Assembly: GCF_019279795.1 (NCBI RefSeq)
Contig: NC_056738.1
Coordinates: 479,334,844-479,398,843 of the forward strand
Direction of reading: 5' to 3'
Source: Protopterus annectens
Taxonomy: Eukaryota; Chordata; Ceratodontiformes; Protopteridae
Length of the DNA stretch: 64,000 nt
The position numbers and the translations under genes are program-made. Positions 53,698-64,000 of the stretch are shown in pieces. The stretch's first letter is position 1, and each line of letters starts with the position of its first letter. Under the pieces are notes generated by a model. The model saw only the letters and a program-made list of their open reading frames with translations, was not told where the DNA came from and did no database searches.

Positions 53698-56249
53698 GGT
53701 ATGTGTATACACAGGGTAGTCTACGACATGTACGTATCTCTTCCGCTAGCAAGAGGAATATGGTGGCTGGGACTAAATGGACACATCTAAATATGTTGTA
53801 AAGCAAGTTACTCACCCTGAAAGAAGGCAATTAGTACAGTAACCCAGCAATCTATACACAGACTATAAAGTGATAAAACATGTTTGCAGAATTGCATATT
53901 GCCCACATCATTCTTCATCTGACAATGACTACCTCAGTATTAGTATATACACCCGACAGCTAGCCTTTTGAATTGCAATCATGGCTAAAACTGAGCAACG
54001 TTGGCACAGCACCCTTAGCATAGTGCTAATTTGTTCTGGAATATGGTCCTTAAGAAAAATATATTTTTTTAATATAATACATGAACACTCACAAATATGA
54101 CTCTGTAGCAACATTACTAATAGAATTTATACAAAGCTACCAGCTGTTCATTGTTTACTGGAAAAGAAGAACAAACACAAATTAAAAAAGCCACCATGAG
54201 AAATTATGAAATAAATAATTCCTTCAGAAAATGCTTACACCAAAATAATTTTCTGACAACTGTTCCAAATACAAATTAATCCTATTTTAACAGCTGATAT
54301 CTACATAAATTTTGATTGATACAACCATTTATTACTGACTGTGGGCAAATTCTTGAATCAAAAAGCTTGGCCTGCTTTCTTTATGGTACCTGTTTATGAG
54401 CTGCCATCCTGCTCTAACACAAGGATTGTGTAAATTACTCACATACATTTATTTACCCCACTTCAAAAAAACAACAGTGGATTATTGTGATGGAGGAATT
54501 GCAGGAGTCTGTTCTTTGTTTGTTTTTTAAGTCACCTTTTCTGTCATACAGATTACACCTACAAGAGCTATTCCTTTTTTGTCACTAGATCTACAATCTT
54601 TTCTTTGCCAACTGTCTAAAAACTGAGTTAAATGTGTTATCTTCCTCTCTATCCAATCTGCTTCATTTTAGTCATCTTGTTGAGTTATAAACTGGCTGTT
54701 TTTATTTTCATGAGCCCAGACTGACAGCCTGTGTTTATTTATTTTTTTTTGCTTTTGCCTATAAGGATAATGACGGGGCAGTGCCTATGTTCAGCAAAAG
54801 CCTGTGGAGAAAAGTTCCTCATACATGATAGAACATAAGAATAATATGTTATGCTACAACAGACACACAATACAATAAACACTACTTATACATTGACAGG
54901 TATTTGAGAATTTGCATTTTATAGAAAAACAGTGATCATGTAGCTCTTACTTTGATTGTCAGAGGTATGCAGCAAGTAGTTACTATTGCTAAGTATATTC
55001 ACTGATGTAGGCAATATTCCTTCTCTCTTCATCATGGAGCCCACATCTTCTTAAGCAAGATTACTGAGTAAATGGTCTCTGTAAAGATGTACTTCTGCTT
55101 AACATAACATTCTGGATCCTTGTTAGTATGTTTTTAAATTTACCAAAAAAAAGAAAGAAAAATCTTTACAATGTGGAAATGAAGGCTATAAATAAATATC
55201 TTTCAACACAATTTAATTATAAGTGTTTTTATCTATCTAATACATGGAGACTTCATCAGACAGATCTTTCCTTTTTTTTTTCTTTAGAGGCTTCAATTTA
55301 TTGGCTTGAGCATTTCACAGAATTTTATTTTTTTAATTTAGGCACAGCCCAGGAGGGGTGGGGATGGGGCAGTGAGGATGACCAGGTATCACACAGGCCA
55401 ATCATTTTATGAAAGTTGAGCTTTATGATATCCAGTTCCAGGTGTGAGGTTTAAGCTAAACCAGGATAACTTTCTTGATGGTAGTCTTCATTCAAGAGTA
55501 TACTCGAGTATGCACTTGCAGGGAGAGGGCACTGTAGGTCCCTGCAGTGACTCGATTAGTTTTCCCCACCTGAGATGGGGAAGCAATACAAAACTCCTCC
55601 ACTGCCAGGATACCAGTGACAGCACAAGCAACTCTCGTGGCTGCTTGTACTATGGCCATTCCAGGTGGCTCTTGCGCTCTACTCTGTACAGGTGTTATTG
55701 CTTAGTACCGTGGAAAGAATACGCGGTGTCTAAAGCATAATGGCTTGCAGGCATGGGGACAAAAAAAAGTAACGGGGGTCAGTATTATAGATATGACTGG
55801 ATGTTCTTTTTTTGGCAGGATGTGATAAGGCACTATATAGTCCAGCACAAGGCTGTCGGGTGTCCCTGATTCCTACGGATGCTCCTGATTTTGGCCTGAA
55901 AACACTGCTCTGCTACTCATAAAATGTATGATTTTGTAACAAAATAGTAAAGGTCAAAATCATTAAACACTAGCTATTACATTAAATAATTTTTGCATTC
56001 TTCATAAAACGATCGTTAATGCAAATTATTGTATTTCATGTTTTTACTAACTGAATACTACCAATAATAAAACGTGAATAATACCACTCAAAATACAGTG
56101 TCCCTAATGTGGGGCCTTTGTCCTCATTATTTTCCTCCTTCGCTTTGATTTTTTTAGGGATCAACAGATTATGAATCTAACACAACGATTTATAGACATT
56201 AAGTACAATACTAACATTGTAAGGGCTGATATACTTGTGTTTTTAGTTA
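53698..56249. other. Mostly unassigned DNA
   Basis: The stretch 55340-55750 is GC-richer and open in both directions for about 100 residues, but no motif was recognised. 55800-56160 shares short phrases (CCCTGATT, GGGGCCTTTGTCC) with the CATACCTCTCAAC MITE family and may be a diverged relative. Confidence 0.35.
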
Positions 56250-56880
56250 AAAATAAGGGGCTAACAACTAAGTCCACCGTACAGTCTTCCGTATGTATGC
56301 GTACATTCAGCCAGCTGCTTATTCCACAGTTGTTGTCCTGTCACTGAGCTGAACCGAAAGAAACCCGATCCGCTTAACTTCCGTACCTTCAACCCTTCAA
56401 GAGCTTCTTATGATCACGTCGGAAAACCAAGTTACTGACGTTCCCTCAGATAATAAGAAATAGGCGCAGCTGTATTAACTAACCTTTCACATATTCATTT
56501 AACTGTCATTATGCAGCTATGAGCCTTCCGTTCCGTTGTACAGTAACGGATTTCCCCATTCCGTCAGCTGTACGGAAATTTCCGGTTAGACTCGGTACAG
56601 TGAAAGACAAAGCGAAAGTTTAACAGGATAATAACGGGCAAATCGCTTCTTTACTTCGATCTTGTTAAAAATGTGAAACCGTGATTCAGAGTAAAGGGTA
56701 CATACAACTTTAGTAGATTTACAAGGAGGTGGTTAGAAAGCGTTTGGATAAGATTACTTTTCTCCTTGTCAAATATTTACATTTCCGGGCTGCGGACACA
56801 GGAGCTGATAACGGACTCGTCTCTTATCCGGTTATGAAACGGAACTAGGGCTACCATTCGTCCCTCTTTGCGCAGGACGG
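56250..56880. promoter_or_regulatory. CpG-rich stretch, candidate TIGD3 promoter and first exon
   Basis: About 35 CG dinucleotides occur in roughly 600 bp, in a window where CG is otherwise scarce. The stretch is free of recognisable transposons. No other host gene is visible nearby, and TIGD3, read on the minus strand, needs an upstream non-coding exon. No donor site or start site can be fixed by eye. Confidence 0.45.
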
Positions 56881-56987
56881 TCTCTGTTTAGGTAGTTAGA
56901 GGTCCTCCTCAGCATAGCTATCAACCTTTTGACTCCAAAATGTGGAAACACAACCTACCTGTCATAATGTGGGACAAATAAACAACT

Positions 56988-57326
56988 AGGGTTGCCACCT
57001 TTTCAAATGCCCAAAGTGGGACATTTTTTGTAGAAACATCAGATTTTGCAGGGCAAAACATACTCATGGCCAGTACAAAGGACACGACTTCACTTTTTTG
57101 CCTAAATAAAAGCTTATTCTTATAGCATTTTAGTTGTTTGTTCTGTTTCTTATAACATTTAGATGTTTCAGATACAAAATAACTGTTTTATGCAACTATT
57201 AAAGAAAATATAGGAACATTTTTGTCCTAAAAATCTCAGGACATTTGCCATTTTTTCAATTTTTTTGCAGGACACAACTGCCCAAAGAGGGACTGTCCCT
57301 CGGAAATTGGGACAGGTGGTAACCCT
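56988..57326. mobile_element. MITE with AGGGTTGCCACC ends
   Basis: AGGGTTGCCACCTTTTCAAA at the left and GGACAGGTGGTAACCCT at the right form imperfect terminal inverted repeats about 340 bp apart. TA flanks both sides. A single end of the same family (CTGAAAAGGTGACAACCCTA) lies at 57808-57827. Confidence 0.75.
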
Positions 57327-57840
57327 ATAAACAACAGCGTGGAACACTACTAACAACTTCAAGTAGATATCTCACAGAATGATTAAGATGTGTTATTTTA
57401 CACTTGTAAACATTCTTTTGATTAATTATAATTCAGTATTAATTACAGGATATCAGTGTAAAAAGCTCTTAACTTTGAATCTGTGACATTTTCAGATTGG
57501 AAATGAGGAAAATGGGCTTTTTAAGAATCCAAATCAGGAACATCCCTCGTAACGAAATACACATCAGCGGCACCTGAGATTTTAGGGAAGAAATAAATCC
57601 TTAGTTTTTTTAACGTTTGCGTAAAATAATTATTTTGTGCCTGAAACACTTAAACATTTTATGAAATTGCATAAGCAACAAAAATGCTATGAGGACAGGC
57701 TTTTATTTTGGCAAAAAAAAAAAATTGAAGTTATGTCTTTTTTAGTTATTGTGGGTATGATTTTCAAAATCTCTCCTTACCGTAAAAAGGTCCCACTTTG
57801 GGCATCTGAAAAGGTGACAACCCTAAGCAGAACCTGGTAT

Positions 57841-58150
57841 CATATCTTTCAACTTCTTTGATCATTGCCCTAGAATTGTAGACAAGCCAGAAATATATAT
57901 ACACTAGGGGCCTCAGGCGTGTGGTGGCAGTAAAGGGCCAAAAATCAGGGACACGTTTTAAAGTTGCTAGATAACATTTTGCTTTGGCATGCATTTTTTG
58001 AAGGACATGAAGTCTGAAACTCAGTTGTCTGTCTGTTATTTAATGACTGCAGTCCTGGATGATTTGTCAGAAAAACACATATGTTATGAGGAAAAGGCCA
58101 AAAATATGAGGCAGAAATTCTGAGAGATTTGCCTGACATATTAGTATGAA
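57841..58150. mobile_element. MITE, CATACCTCTCAAC family, diverged copy
   Basis: Starts CATATCTTTCAAC and shares with the 29952 copy the phrases GGCCAAAAATCAGGGACA, CATGCATTTTTTGAAGGACATG and GTTATTTAATGACTGCAGTC. The right end is decayed near GAGAGATTTG. Confidence 0.65.
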
Positions 58151-58699
58151 AAACATAATTGTTAAGGGTAGACGCATGATCTTATAGACTGTTGCATTTG
58201 ATGGATGCATGCTTTACTTCAATAGTTTGCTTGAGAGAACTAAAACAGCAGTAGTGCTTTGTGCTAGGAATATTACCTTCTTATTATTGTTTTTTTCCTT
58301 GCCATGCTTTTGTTACAGTATCAGTCAGTGATTGAAAATATGTTAAGAATTAAAAGAATAAAAGCTGCAAGAAAATGCATTTTGTGACTAAAAAGGTTTC
58401 AGCGGAAACAAATTATAAATTAGCACCCTATCAAAAACATAGCTATCAATATACATGAACATTTAATTGACTGGAATTAATTCTTTTAAAAGGCAGATGT
58501 AAACCAGTCATGAGCCTTGTACCATGATAAAATTAGAATGAAAGGGTCAGCAGAATGGAACAAAAGGTCATACACTGGCACATTATATTCAACTGTAGCA
58601 CAGTGAACATTGTGTTAAGAAAATATCATAATGTGTGTTAATCTGTTATTTTCTATCAGAAACATTCTTAAATGAGTAGAAATATATAAAATGTTTATA

Positions 58700-58704
<5 letters not shown>

Positions 58705-58761
<57 letters not shown>

Positions 58762-58763
58762 TG

Positions 58764-58825
<62 letters not shown>
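58705..58825. repeat. (TG)n/(TA)n microsatellite
   Basis: Two long TG runs separated by TA repeats. Confidence 0.95.
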
Positions 58826-58829
<4 letters not shown>

Positions 58830-59169
58830 GTGTTAATAATAATATAGAAGGGACAGAAACATATGCATTGATTTTACTTTTATATGCTGTCTAAATGTGA
58901 AGAACAGAAACACATGTCCTGCAATTTGCCTAAGATGCATTAGTTTCTGCAGACATACTCATCTGAATATATAAAAGCTCTACATCAGCTATTGTTATTT
59001 CTGTTGTATTACTTTTGTAGGCTGCAGATTAACCTTCATTAATTCCTAATTATTGTATAACACAGCAGACAGATAAAATTAATGGGCAGGATTCACAAAG
59101 GCTTGCACGGAGTCGAAGAGTAGTGTAAGACTCCATGCAGCCTTCGCGATCCAGGAACAGCCCTAAAGT

Positions 59170-59570
59170 CCGTGTAAGAGACCAGCTAAAACGTCTCTTA
59201 CACGGAGTGGGCGTGGATATGCTAATCACCTCACTTGCAGCCCAAAGGCATGCAAATGAGGTAGATTAGCGATCCACGAAGCCCAAAGCAGCCCGTGTAA
59301 GAGCCGTTTTAGCTGCAGAAATGTACTCAGTTGACAACTGAGTACGTTTCTGCAAAAACCACAATGGAGGCATGTCAGCTCCAAATAAAGGGTGCATATG
59401 TGTCAGGCAGCATGCCAATGGCCAAATATGTGGCCATTGGCAAGGTACCCCGATGCAAATATGAAAAATATTTTTTTTTTCGGCGATCCAAATGCAGCGC
59501 AGCCCCACGCAAACGGGCTGCGCTTTATAAAACATAAAAATGAAGGTTATAAACCCACAAATGTGGGTTT
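59170..59570. repeat. Cluster of five palindromes in the Harbinger subterminal region
   Basis: CCGTGTAAGAGAC at 59170-59182 pairs perfectly with 59193-59205. CGTGGATATGCTAATCACC pairs imperfectly across 59212-59278. TGCAGAAATGTACTCAGTTG pairs with one mismatch across 59314-59354. TGCCAATGGCC pairs perfectly across 59413-59442. AAACCCACA pairs perfectly across 59551-59570. The first motif repeats again as CCCGTGTAAGAG near 59293. Confidence 0.88.
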
Positions 59571-60010
59571 TATGCAATACATGGATTTACAATGCAGGGA
59601 CCAGCAGACCAAAAACAACATGGCCACCGTTTAGTGGTTGCTAAGGGGGGAAGCTGAGTCTAAGACATGTAACTAAGCATTAGTAGGCAATCTGATGTAA
59701 ATGAGTGTTAGGATACTGAATTCAACTGTCACATAGCAAATGAGCACATTCTGAGTAGTGCAAGAGATACATAAGGGGGAGGAATAGAGTAGGAGACAGG
59801 TGACATCACAGGGGGGAATGGTAGAAAGAAATGCAGTTCATTGGAGGTTAGTGTTACATGACAGATGTCAGACACATATCATGGAAAGAGGAGTGCCACA
59901 ACATAAGCATGGGAAAGTCAAGAAATGGAAGGTGTACACTGTTGCTTACACCAAAGTTTCTTGCTGGGCGTGCATGCGCATGTGTGCACTCCATGAAGCG
60001 TGAGTAGGGC

Positions 60011-60150
60011 AGTGTGCGTGAGTGTAAGACAGACTGAGCATGTGGGAGCCTGTTGGCAGACGTGTAAGACTGTTTGCGCTAGTGTGCGCGCGTGTAAAGC
60101 AGACTGAGCATGTGGGAGCCTGTTGGCAGACTTGTAACTGCGTTTTAACC
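60011..60150 (+). repeat. 70-bp tandem duplication
   Basis: AGTGTGCG starts each unit at 60011 and 60081. A 31-bp core beginning AGACTGAGCATGTGGGAGCC is identical at 60031 and 60101. Confidence 0.92.
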
Positions 60151-60478
60151 TGAATAAGACGATTGTAAACTGTGTAAGCATGTGTGAGTGCGTGTAAGCC
60201 ACTGTGAGCGTGTTTCTGCTGGTATGCACGTTGCTCCCCCCTGAGGAAACAGAAAGGAAAAAGGAAGGAACAGAATTAGTAGAAAGCTAGCAGGGAATAC
60301 TGCTGGAGCTAGCAGGTGAAAACAATTAGAAGCAGGCGATTACACAGGCAGAATAGTAGCTCAGCCAAGCACTTAAAACTCTGCAAACAGCAGTGCAGGA
60401 TGTTTCTCTCAAGAGACACTGCAAGACAGGAGTAAGCTATTAGAAGTGAAAACTGAAAAAGCTGAACTCAGAGCAGAA

Positions 60479-61626
60479 ATGCTAGGGGCTGCTATAGCTG
60501 TCATAAGGAGACATAGGCTACTTGCTGAGGGTGGTGACAATGCAGATGGTGCCAGACAACCCACAGTGAGGAGACGGAGAAGAGTGTACAGGCCCAGGGT
60601 CACTTACCATGGGTTACATGAGCTGGAGATAGTAGAGCGCTAAAGAGTGGACAGAGACCTCCTGCAGCAAATTGTCGAGCTGTGCAGGCCACGCCTCACA
60701 CACAGAAGCAACAGAGGGGAACCCATCCCAGTGGAAACCAAGGTATGTGTTGGCATAAGAATACTAGCAACAGGTACCTTCCAGAGACCGGTGATATGAT
60801 GGGGATATCACAGGCATCAGCCTCCAGGGTACTGCACCAGTTCCTGGATGCCATGTCAGCACATGTCGGTGATCATGTATATTTCCCCAATGCCCGTGAG
60901 GTATTGGCCAGCAATATGCGTCTCTTCCAGCAAATAGTGGAATACCCTGAGGTAGTGGGTGCAATAGACTGCATGCACAAACGCATCAAAGCACCAGCCG
61001 GTGAGTTGGGTAGGGCCTACATTAACCGCAAGGGCTTCCCCTTCATCAACTGCCAGGTCGTGTGTGATGCCCAGGGCATAATAATGAATGTGTGTGCTGG
61101 CTGCCCTGGGAGCTACCATGATTCCCATATCTGGCATTTGACGCAGCTGTACCAGACATTTGCCAATGGGGACATCCCACATGGACACATAGTGGGGGAT
61201 GCAGGTTATGCACTGGAGCCGTGGCTGATGACACCCATCAGAAACGCACACACACCTGAACAGGAACGCCATAATGGGGCACACGCACAAACACGTAATG
61301 TAATAGAGTGTGTGTTTGGACTGCTCAAGTCATGGTTCCGGTGTCTGGACACATCTGGTGGAGCCTTGCAGTACACACCAACTACATGTACCCAAATTGT
61401 CATGGTATGTGCTATGCTACATAATATGATCTTGCGAAAACAGCTGCAGCAGGACCAGCATAGGGCTGGGCCAAACAGCCCCCCACCATTGCCAAGGCCA
61501 TCACAGGCAGAGCGTGACTTGGAGGAGGAACAACCTGAGCCTGCCCCAGTAGGCAGAAGGAGGCATGCCCAGTATGCCCTGGCTTTGGCAAAGAGGCAAC
61601 GCATAGCACATACACTGGCTCAGTAG
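60479..61626 (+). pseudogene. Harbinger (HARBI1-like) transposase, nearly intact
   Basis: From ATG 60479 (an in-frame GTG lies at 60446) the frame reads MLGAAIAVIRRHRLLAEGG and a basic stretch, then LLQQIVELCRP and GIRILATGTFQ. After one frameshift near 60790 it continues GDMMGISQASASRVLHQFLD, the helix-turn-helix. The DDE nuclease follows: GAIDCMHKRI (first Asp, about 60960), CPGSYHDSHIW (61100), GDAGYALEPWLMTP (second Asp, about 61200) and TRNVIECVFGLLKSWFRCL (Glu, about 61305). It ends after a Pro/Glu-rich tail and a basic AKRQRIAHTLAQ. Breaks are one in-frame TAA at 60641 and the single frameshift. About 380 residues is near the usual 350 for HARBI1-type enzymes. The catalytic triad is complete. 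Confidence 0.9.
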
Positions 61627-61825
61627 GAACCGTGGGAATGATACCCCTCTCTGATTCACTCATATAATAACATGGATGCTTAAAATGACATAACCTGCTC
61701 TCAAACATGTACAGGGAGTGTAATATGTGCATCCAACAGAGGCAGCCCTGCAGCATGACCTGAGGCATGAATGCCATGTGTTAAGCAATGTAACACCATG
61801 TAGTATATGCACACTTGAGGACCCT

Positions 61826-63118
61826 GACTAACATCCTACCCTCACCAAGCATGATGCCACAATATGACAATGAGATGATCAATTGCAATAGTTGGCTGAA
61901 GTATTGCAGTTAGTCAAAGGGGATCCAATGTGTGCCAGCCTGGGATGACATGCTGAGCATGACATGATGCTCCACCTGCTAGGGGTGGCGTGCACCTATC
62001 AGTCCAGGCCTTATGGATACTGGCAAAGGCTGTTGTTACCCACAGTGTGCCCTGAATAGGTAAGGCTCAAAACACAAACCCACCTCCATAGGTATCACAA
62101 GGGATAAGAACCTAGATGTAATGCTACCCAATGCCAGAAGTCTAAACAGCAAGATGCATGCAGTCTAAACTCACCCAGTATGGAGAATGTTGATATCTGT
62201 CCTGCAACAGAAAACTGGGTCAAGGCTCACAACAGCACCCTAACACTACCAGGTTACACCTCATACTGTGCTGTACAGCTTCAAAACATGGAACAAGCTA
62301 CAAAAGGAGGGTGACTAGCAATAATTGTCAAGGATAACCACACCCCCATGTTGGTACCACAACAAGAAGCAGCATGGACTAGCCATGGTCAAGCAACAGT
62401 GGCTAAAACTGCCTCCCAGTTTATAGCCTGCTACAGACTACTGTCCTAACACCAGGAACTGCACCTGGCCTATGTTGGAATACATGAATATATCAAGCCC
62501 TCCAAACCACATTATATTGGGTGACTGAAAATACCCAGACATAGACTGGGAGCATTATACTAGCTCCAACACTGTAGGAGAAAAGTTCCTAGAATCCATA
62601 AACCAAAATGCCCAGGAACAACGTACCACTCCCACAAGAGGGGTAAGCATACTGGATGTGATAATCAGCAACATGGGTACTGGATGGCAAGATGAGAAGT
62701 GTATCCCTCACTGGTAAGACCAGACCATAGAGTAATCACACTGGATATACACATCCTGACCACAGTCCCTGGCCAGAAAACCACAGTGAAAAACATGTGT
62801 AAAGCAAAAGTTGCACTCCTCCAAACTGATGTGGAATCCATTAAAGGCCCTGTGCAGGTGCAAAATATGGGCCACACCTCAGAATCTGTTATACAGGCAT
62901 TCCATGAACACTGCCAGGAATGCTTGGATTATGCAATCCCAAATAAAAACAAGACACAATGCCATACACGCAGGTATCTGGCATGCTGGACTCCAGCCAT
63001 TACCAAACCATTCAAGAGAATGAGGAAGCTACTACATGATAGAGCAAACATAAAAAGGGAAGTAATCACTGGTCAGTAGTATGGCAATAAAATATGTCCA
63101 CACATACAATCCACTAAG
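61826..63118 (+). mobile_element. CR1 LINE fragment, ORF1 C-terminal half to endonuclease linker
   Basis: It starts in the SGNH esterase at CCCTGACTAACATCCTACCC and passes CCAATGCCAGAAGTCTAAAC (start of ORF2, 62130). The endonuclease follows in decayed form (DFNYP-equivalent near 62520; RPDHRVITLDIHI at 62720). The linker reads KTTVKNMCKAKVALLQTDVE, then HAGWTPAITK-like, and the fragment stops near 63118. There are many stops. The left junction to Harbinger is the same as at 2336. Confidence 0.85.
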
Positions 63119-64000
63119 GCCAGCTACAACAAGTTGAATCTGTGAATCCTGAGGCAATGTTACACCTGCCCCAAGGACACAGACAACCCTCAACTCCCCC
63201 CAAGAAATACAAATATATGTGAGAGATTCAACTATTTATCCAAACCGGTGGCTGAGCTCCCTCAACTCAGTACTGTCAAAACTAGTCAGGAGGAAAAGGT
63301 AACCACACACACCACAAACCCAGTCCCACATAGACCTATCACAACTGCAAACCAAAGACATAAACACAGAAAAACATTCCCGGAGGCCCTAATTACAAAC
63401 ACACCACACCAACAGAGTCCTCCAAAGCAGTCACCCAAGCAACCACAACCTCCAAACATAGCACATGCAACACATAGTACACAAAGCTGGTGTGCCAAAC
63501 AGTCACAGGCCAGAAGGAGAAACAACATGCCTGATACAGTTGTAATAGGTGACTCCATAGTCAGACACACTGCTGTCCCGCTCACCAGACTGAACAAGGG
63601 AAAGGGTACAGTAAGCTGCCTGTAGTACAATACGCCACATAACACAAGTACGCAGGTCACCCCAAAGCAAGTAGAAATATGATGCAGTCATTGTCCATGC
63701 TGGCATGAATGACCTGAGATGTACCTCCCTGGACTACATGAAAAGAGACATAGATGAGCTCTCCGATTATGTAGTCCAGGCCGGTATGACACTGACCGTT
63801 TGCAGCATCCTACCCTCACCAAGAATGATGCCACAGTACAAACACAGAATGATCAGTTTTAACAAGTGGCACAATTACTGGTGTCATTCCAAGGGGATCC
63901 GATGTCTGTCTGCTTGGGATGTCATGCTTGACAAGCCAGGCTGCTGTTCCAGGGATGGCTTGCACCTGTTACCCCTGGGCATCTGGATATTGGATAAGGC
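63119..64000 (+). mobile_element. CR1 LINE fragment, ORF1 start to SGNH domain (runs off right edge)
   Basis: TGAATCCTGAGGCAATGTTA at about 63134 restarts CR1 at the ORF1 zinc knuckle (CYTC kept, then CERF where the second pair has lost a Cys). AELPQLSTVKTSQEEK and the Thr/Gln linker follow. The esterase has VIGDSIVRHTAVPLTRLNKG (63540) and then HAGMNDLRCTSLDYM (63700), with a break between them. The junction at about 63118 shares CCAGCT with the CR1 5' sequence, suggesting microhomology joining. Confidence 0.85.

Larger units (their letters stand above)
59094..61825 (+). mobile_element. Harbinger transposon with 5' end and transposase, 3' end replaced by CR1
   Basis: It opens with GGGCAGGATTCACAAAGGC, preceded by TTAAT (Harbinger target sites are short and AT-rich). 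It then has hairpin-rich subterminal DNA, a 70-bp tandem duplication and the transposase gene. About 200 bp of 3' flank follow, then an abrupt switch into CR1 ORF1 at about 61826. No second terminal repeat and no Myb-like gene are present on this copy. Confidence 0.8.

Noticed and set aside
55444-55740. Possible host exon (98-residue open frame, GC-richer)
   Set aside because: No splice sites, domain or conserved motif could be recognised on either strand.
57168-57362. Small minus-strand open frame
   Set aside because: It lies almost wholly inside a MITE and has no homology I recognise.

Overview
This looks like nuclear DNA from a jawed vertebrate that is not a mammal. The single host gene I recognise is TIGD3, a domesticated pogo/Tigger-type gene. 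Nearly everything else is transposon sequence: CR1-clade LINEs with an SGNH-esterase ORF1, PIF/Harbinger DNA transposons with their Myb-like partner genes, a Tc1 element, a decayed DIRS-like retroelement, tRNA-headed SINEs and several MITEs. This mix is typical of an amphibian or lobe-finned fish with a large genome, but I cannot fix the species. There are no bacterial-type genes and no convincing rRNA or tRNA genes.

Layout. 1-4640: a patchwork of minus-strand CR1 fragments with a slice of Harbinger transposase spliced into it. 4811-11676: an almost full-length plus-strand CR1. It has a 5' array of about 4.3 tandem monomers (306-312 bp), a second tier of 457-bp repeats, ORF1 (zinc knuckle plus SGNH esterase), ORF2 (endonuclease plus reverse transcriptase), a 3' hairpin and an AACCTATG tail. 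11.7-18 kb: a three-exon Harbinger Myb-like gene, a further CR1 piece, and a cluster of microsatellites. 18.5-22.5 kb: a second Harbinger-derived block with an uninterrupted three-exon Myb-like gene (233 aa), a 40-bp minisatellite, and a palindrome-rich end carrying a recognisable terminal inverted repeat. 22.5-35 kb: gene-poor, holding MITEs, a Tc1 element broken by a SINE and a 105-bp palindrome, and a fossil DIRS-like element.

35-57 kb is the TIGD3 locus on the minus strand. One coding exon lies at 39049-40497 with a clear 3' splice site just upstream of its ATG. A CpG-rich stretch at 56.25-56.88 kb is a plausible promoter and first exon, which would imply an intron of about 16 kb filled with CR1 copies and SINEs. 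57-59 kb: MITEs and microsatellites. 59.1-61.8 kb: a Harbinger element with its 5' end, hairpin-rich subterminal DNA and an almost intact transposase. It is followed by CR1 pieces that run off the right edge.

How parts relate. The CR1 family is the retrotransposition engine, and at least one SINE (50831-50971) has copied its 3' tail. Harbinger transposases normally work with a Myb-like partner. Here both partners are seen, but on separate copies. The Harbinger-to-CR1 junction at 61826 recurs, same bases and same side, at about 2336 in opposite orientation, so a composite of the two elements has been copied as a unit.
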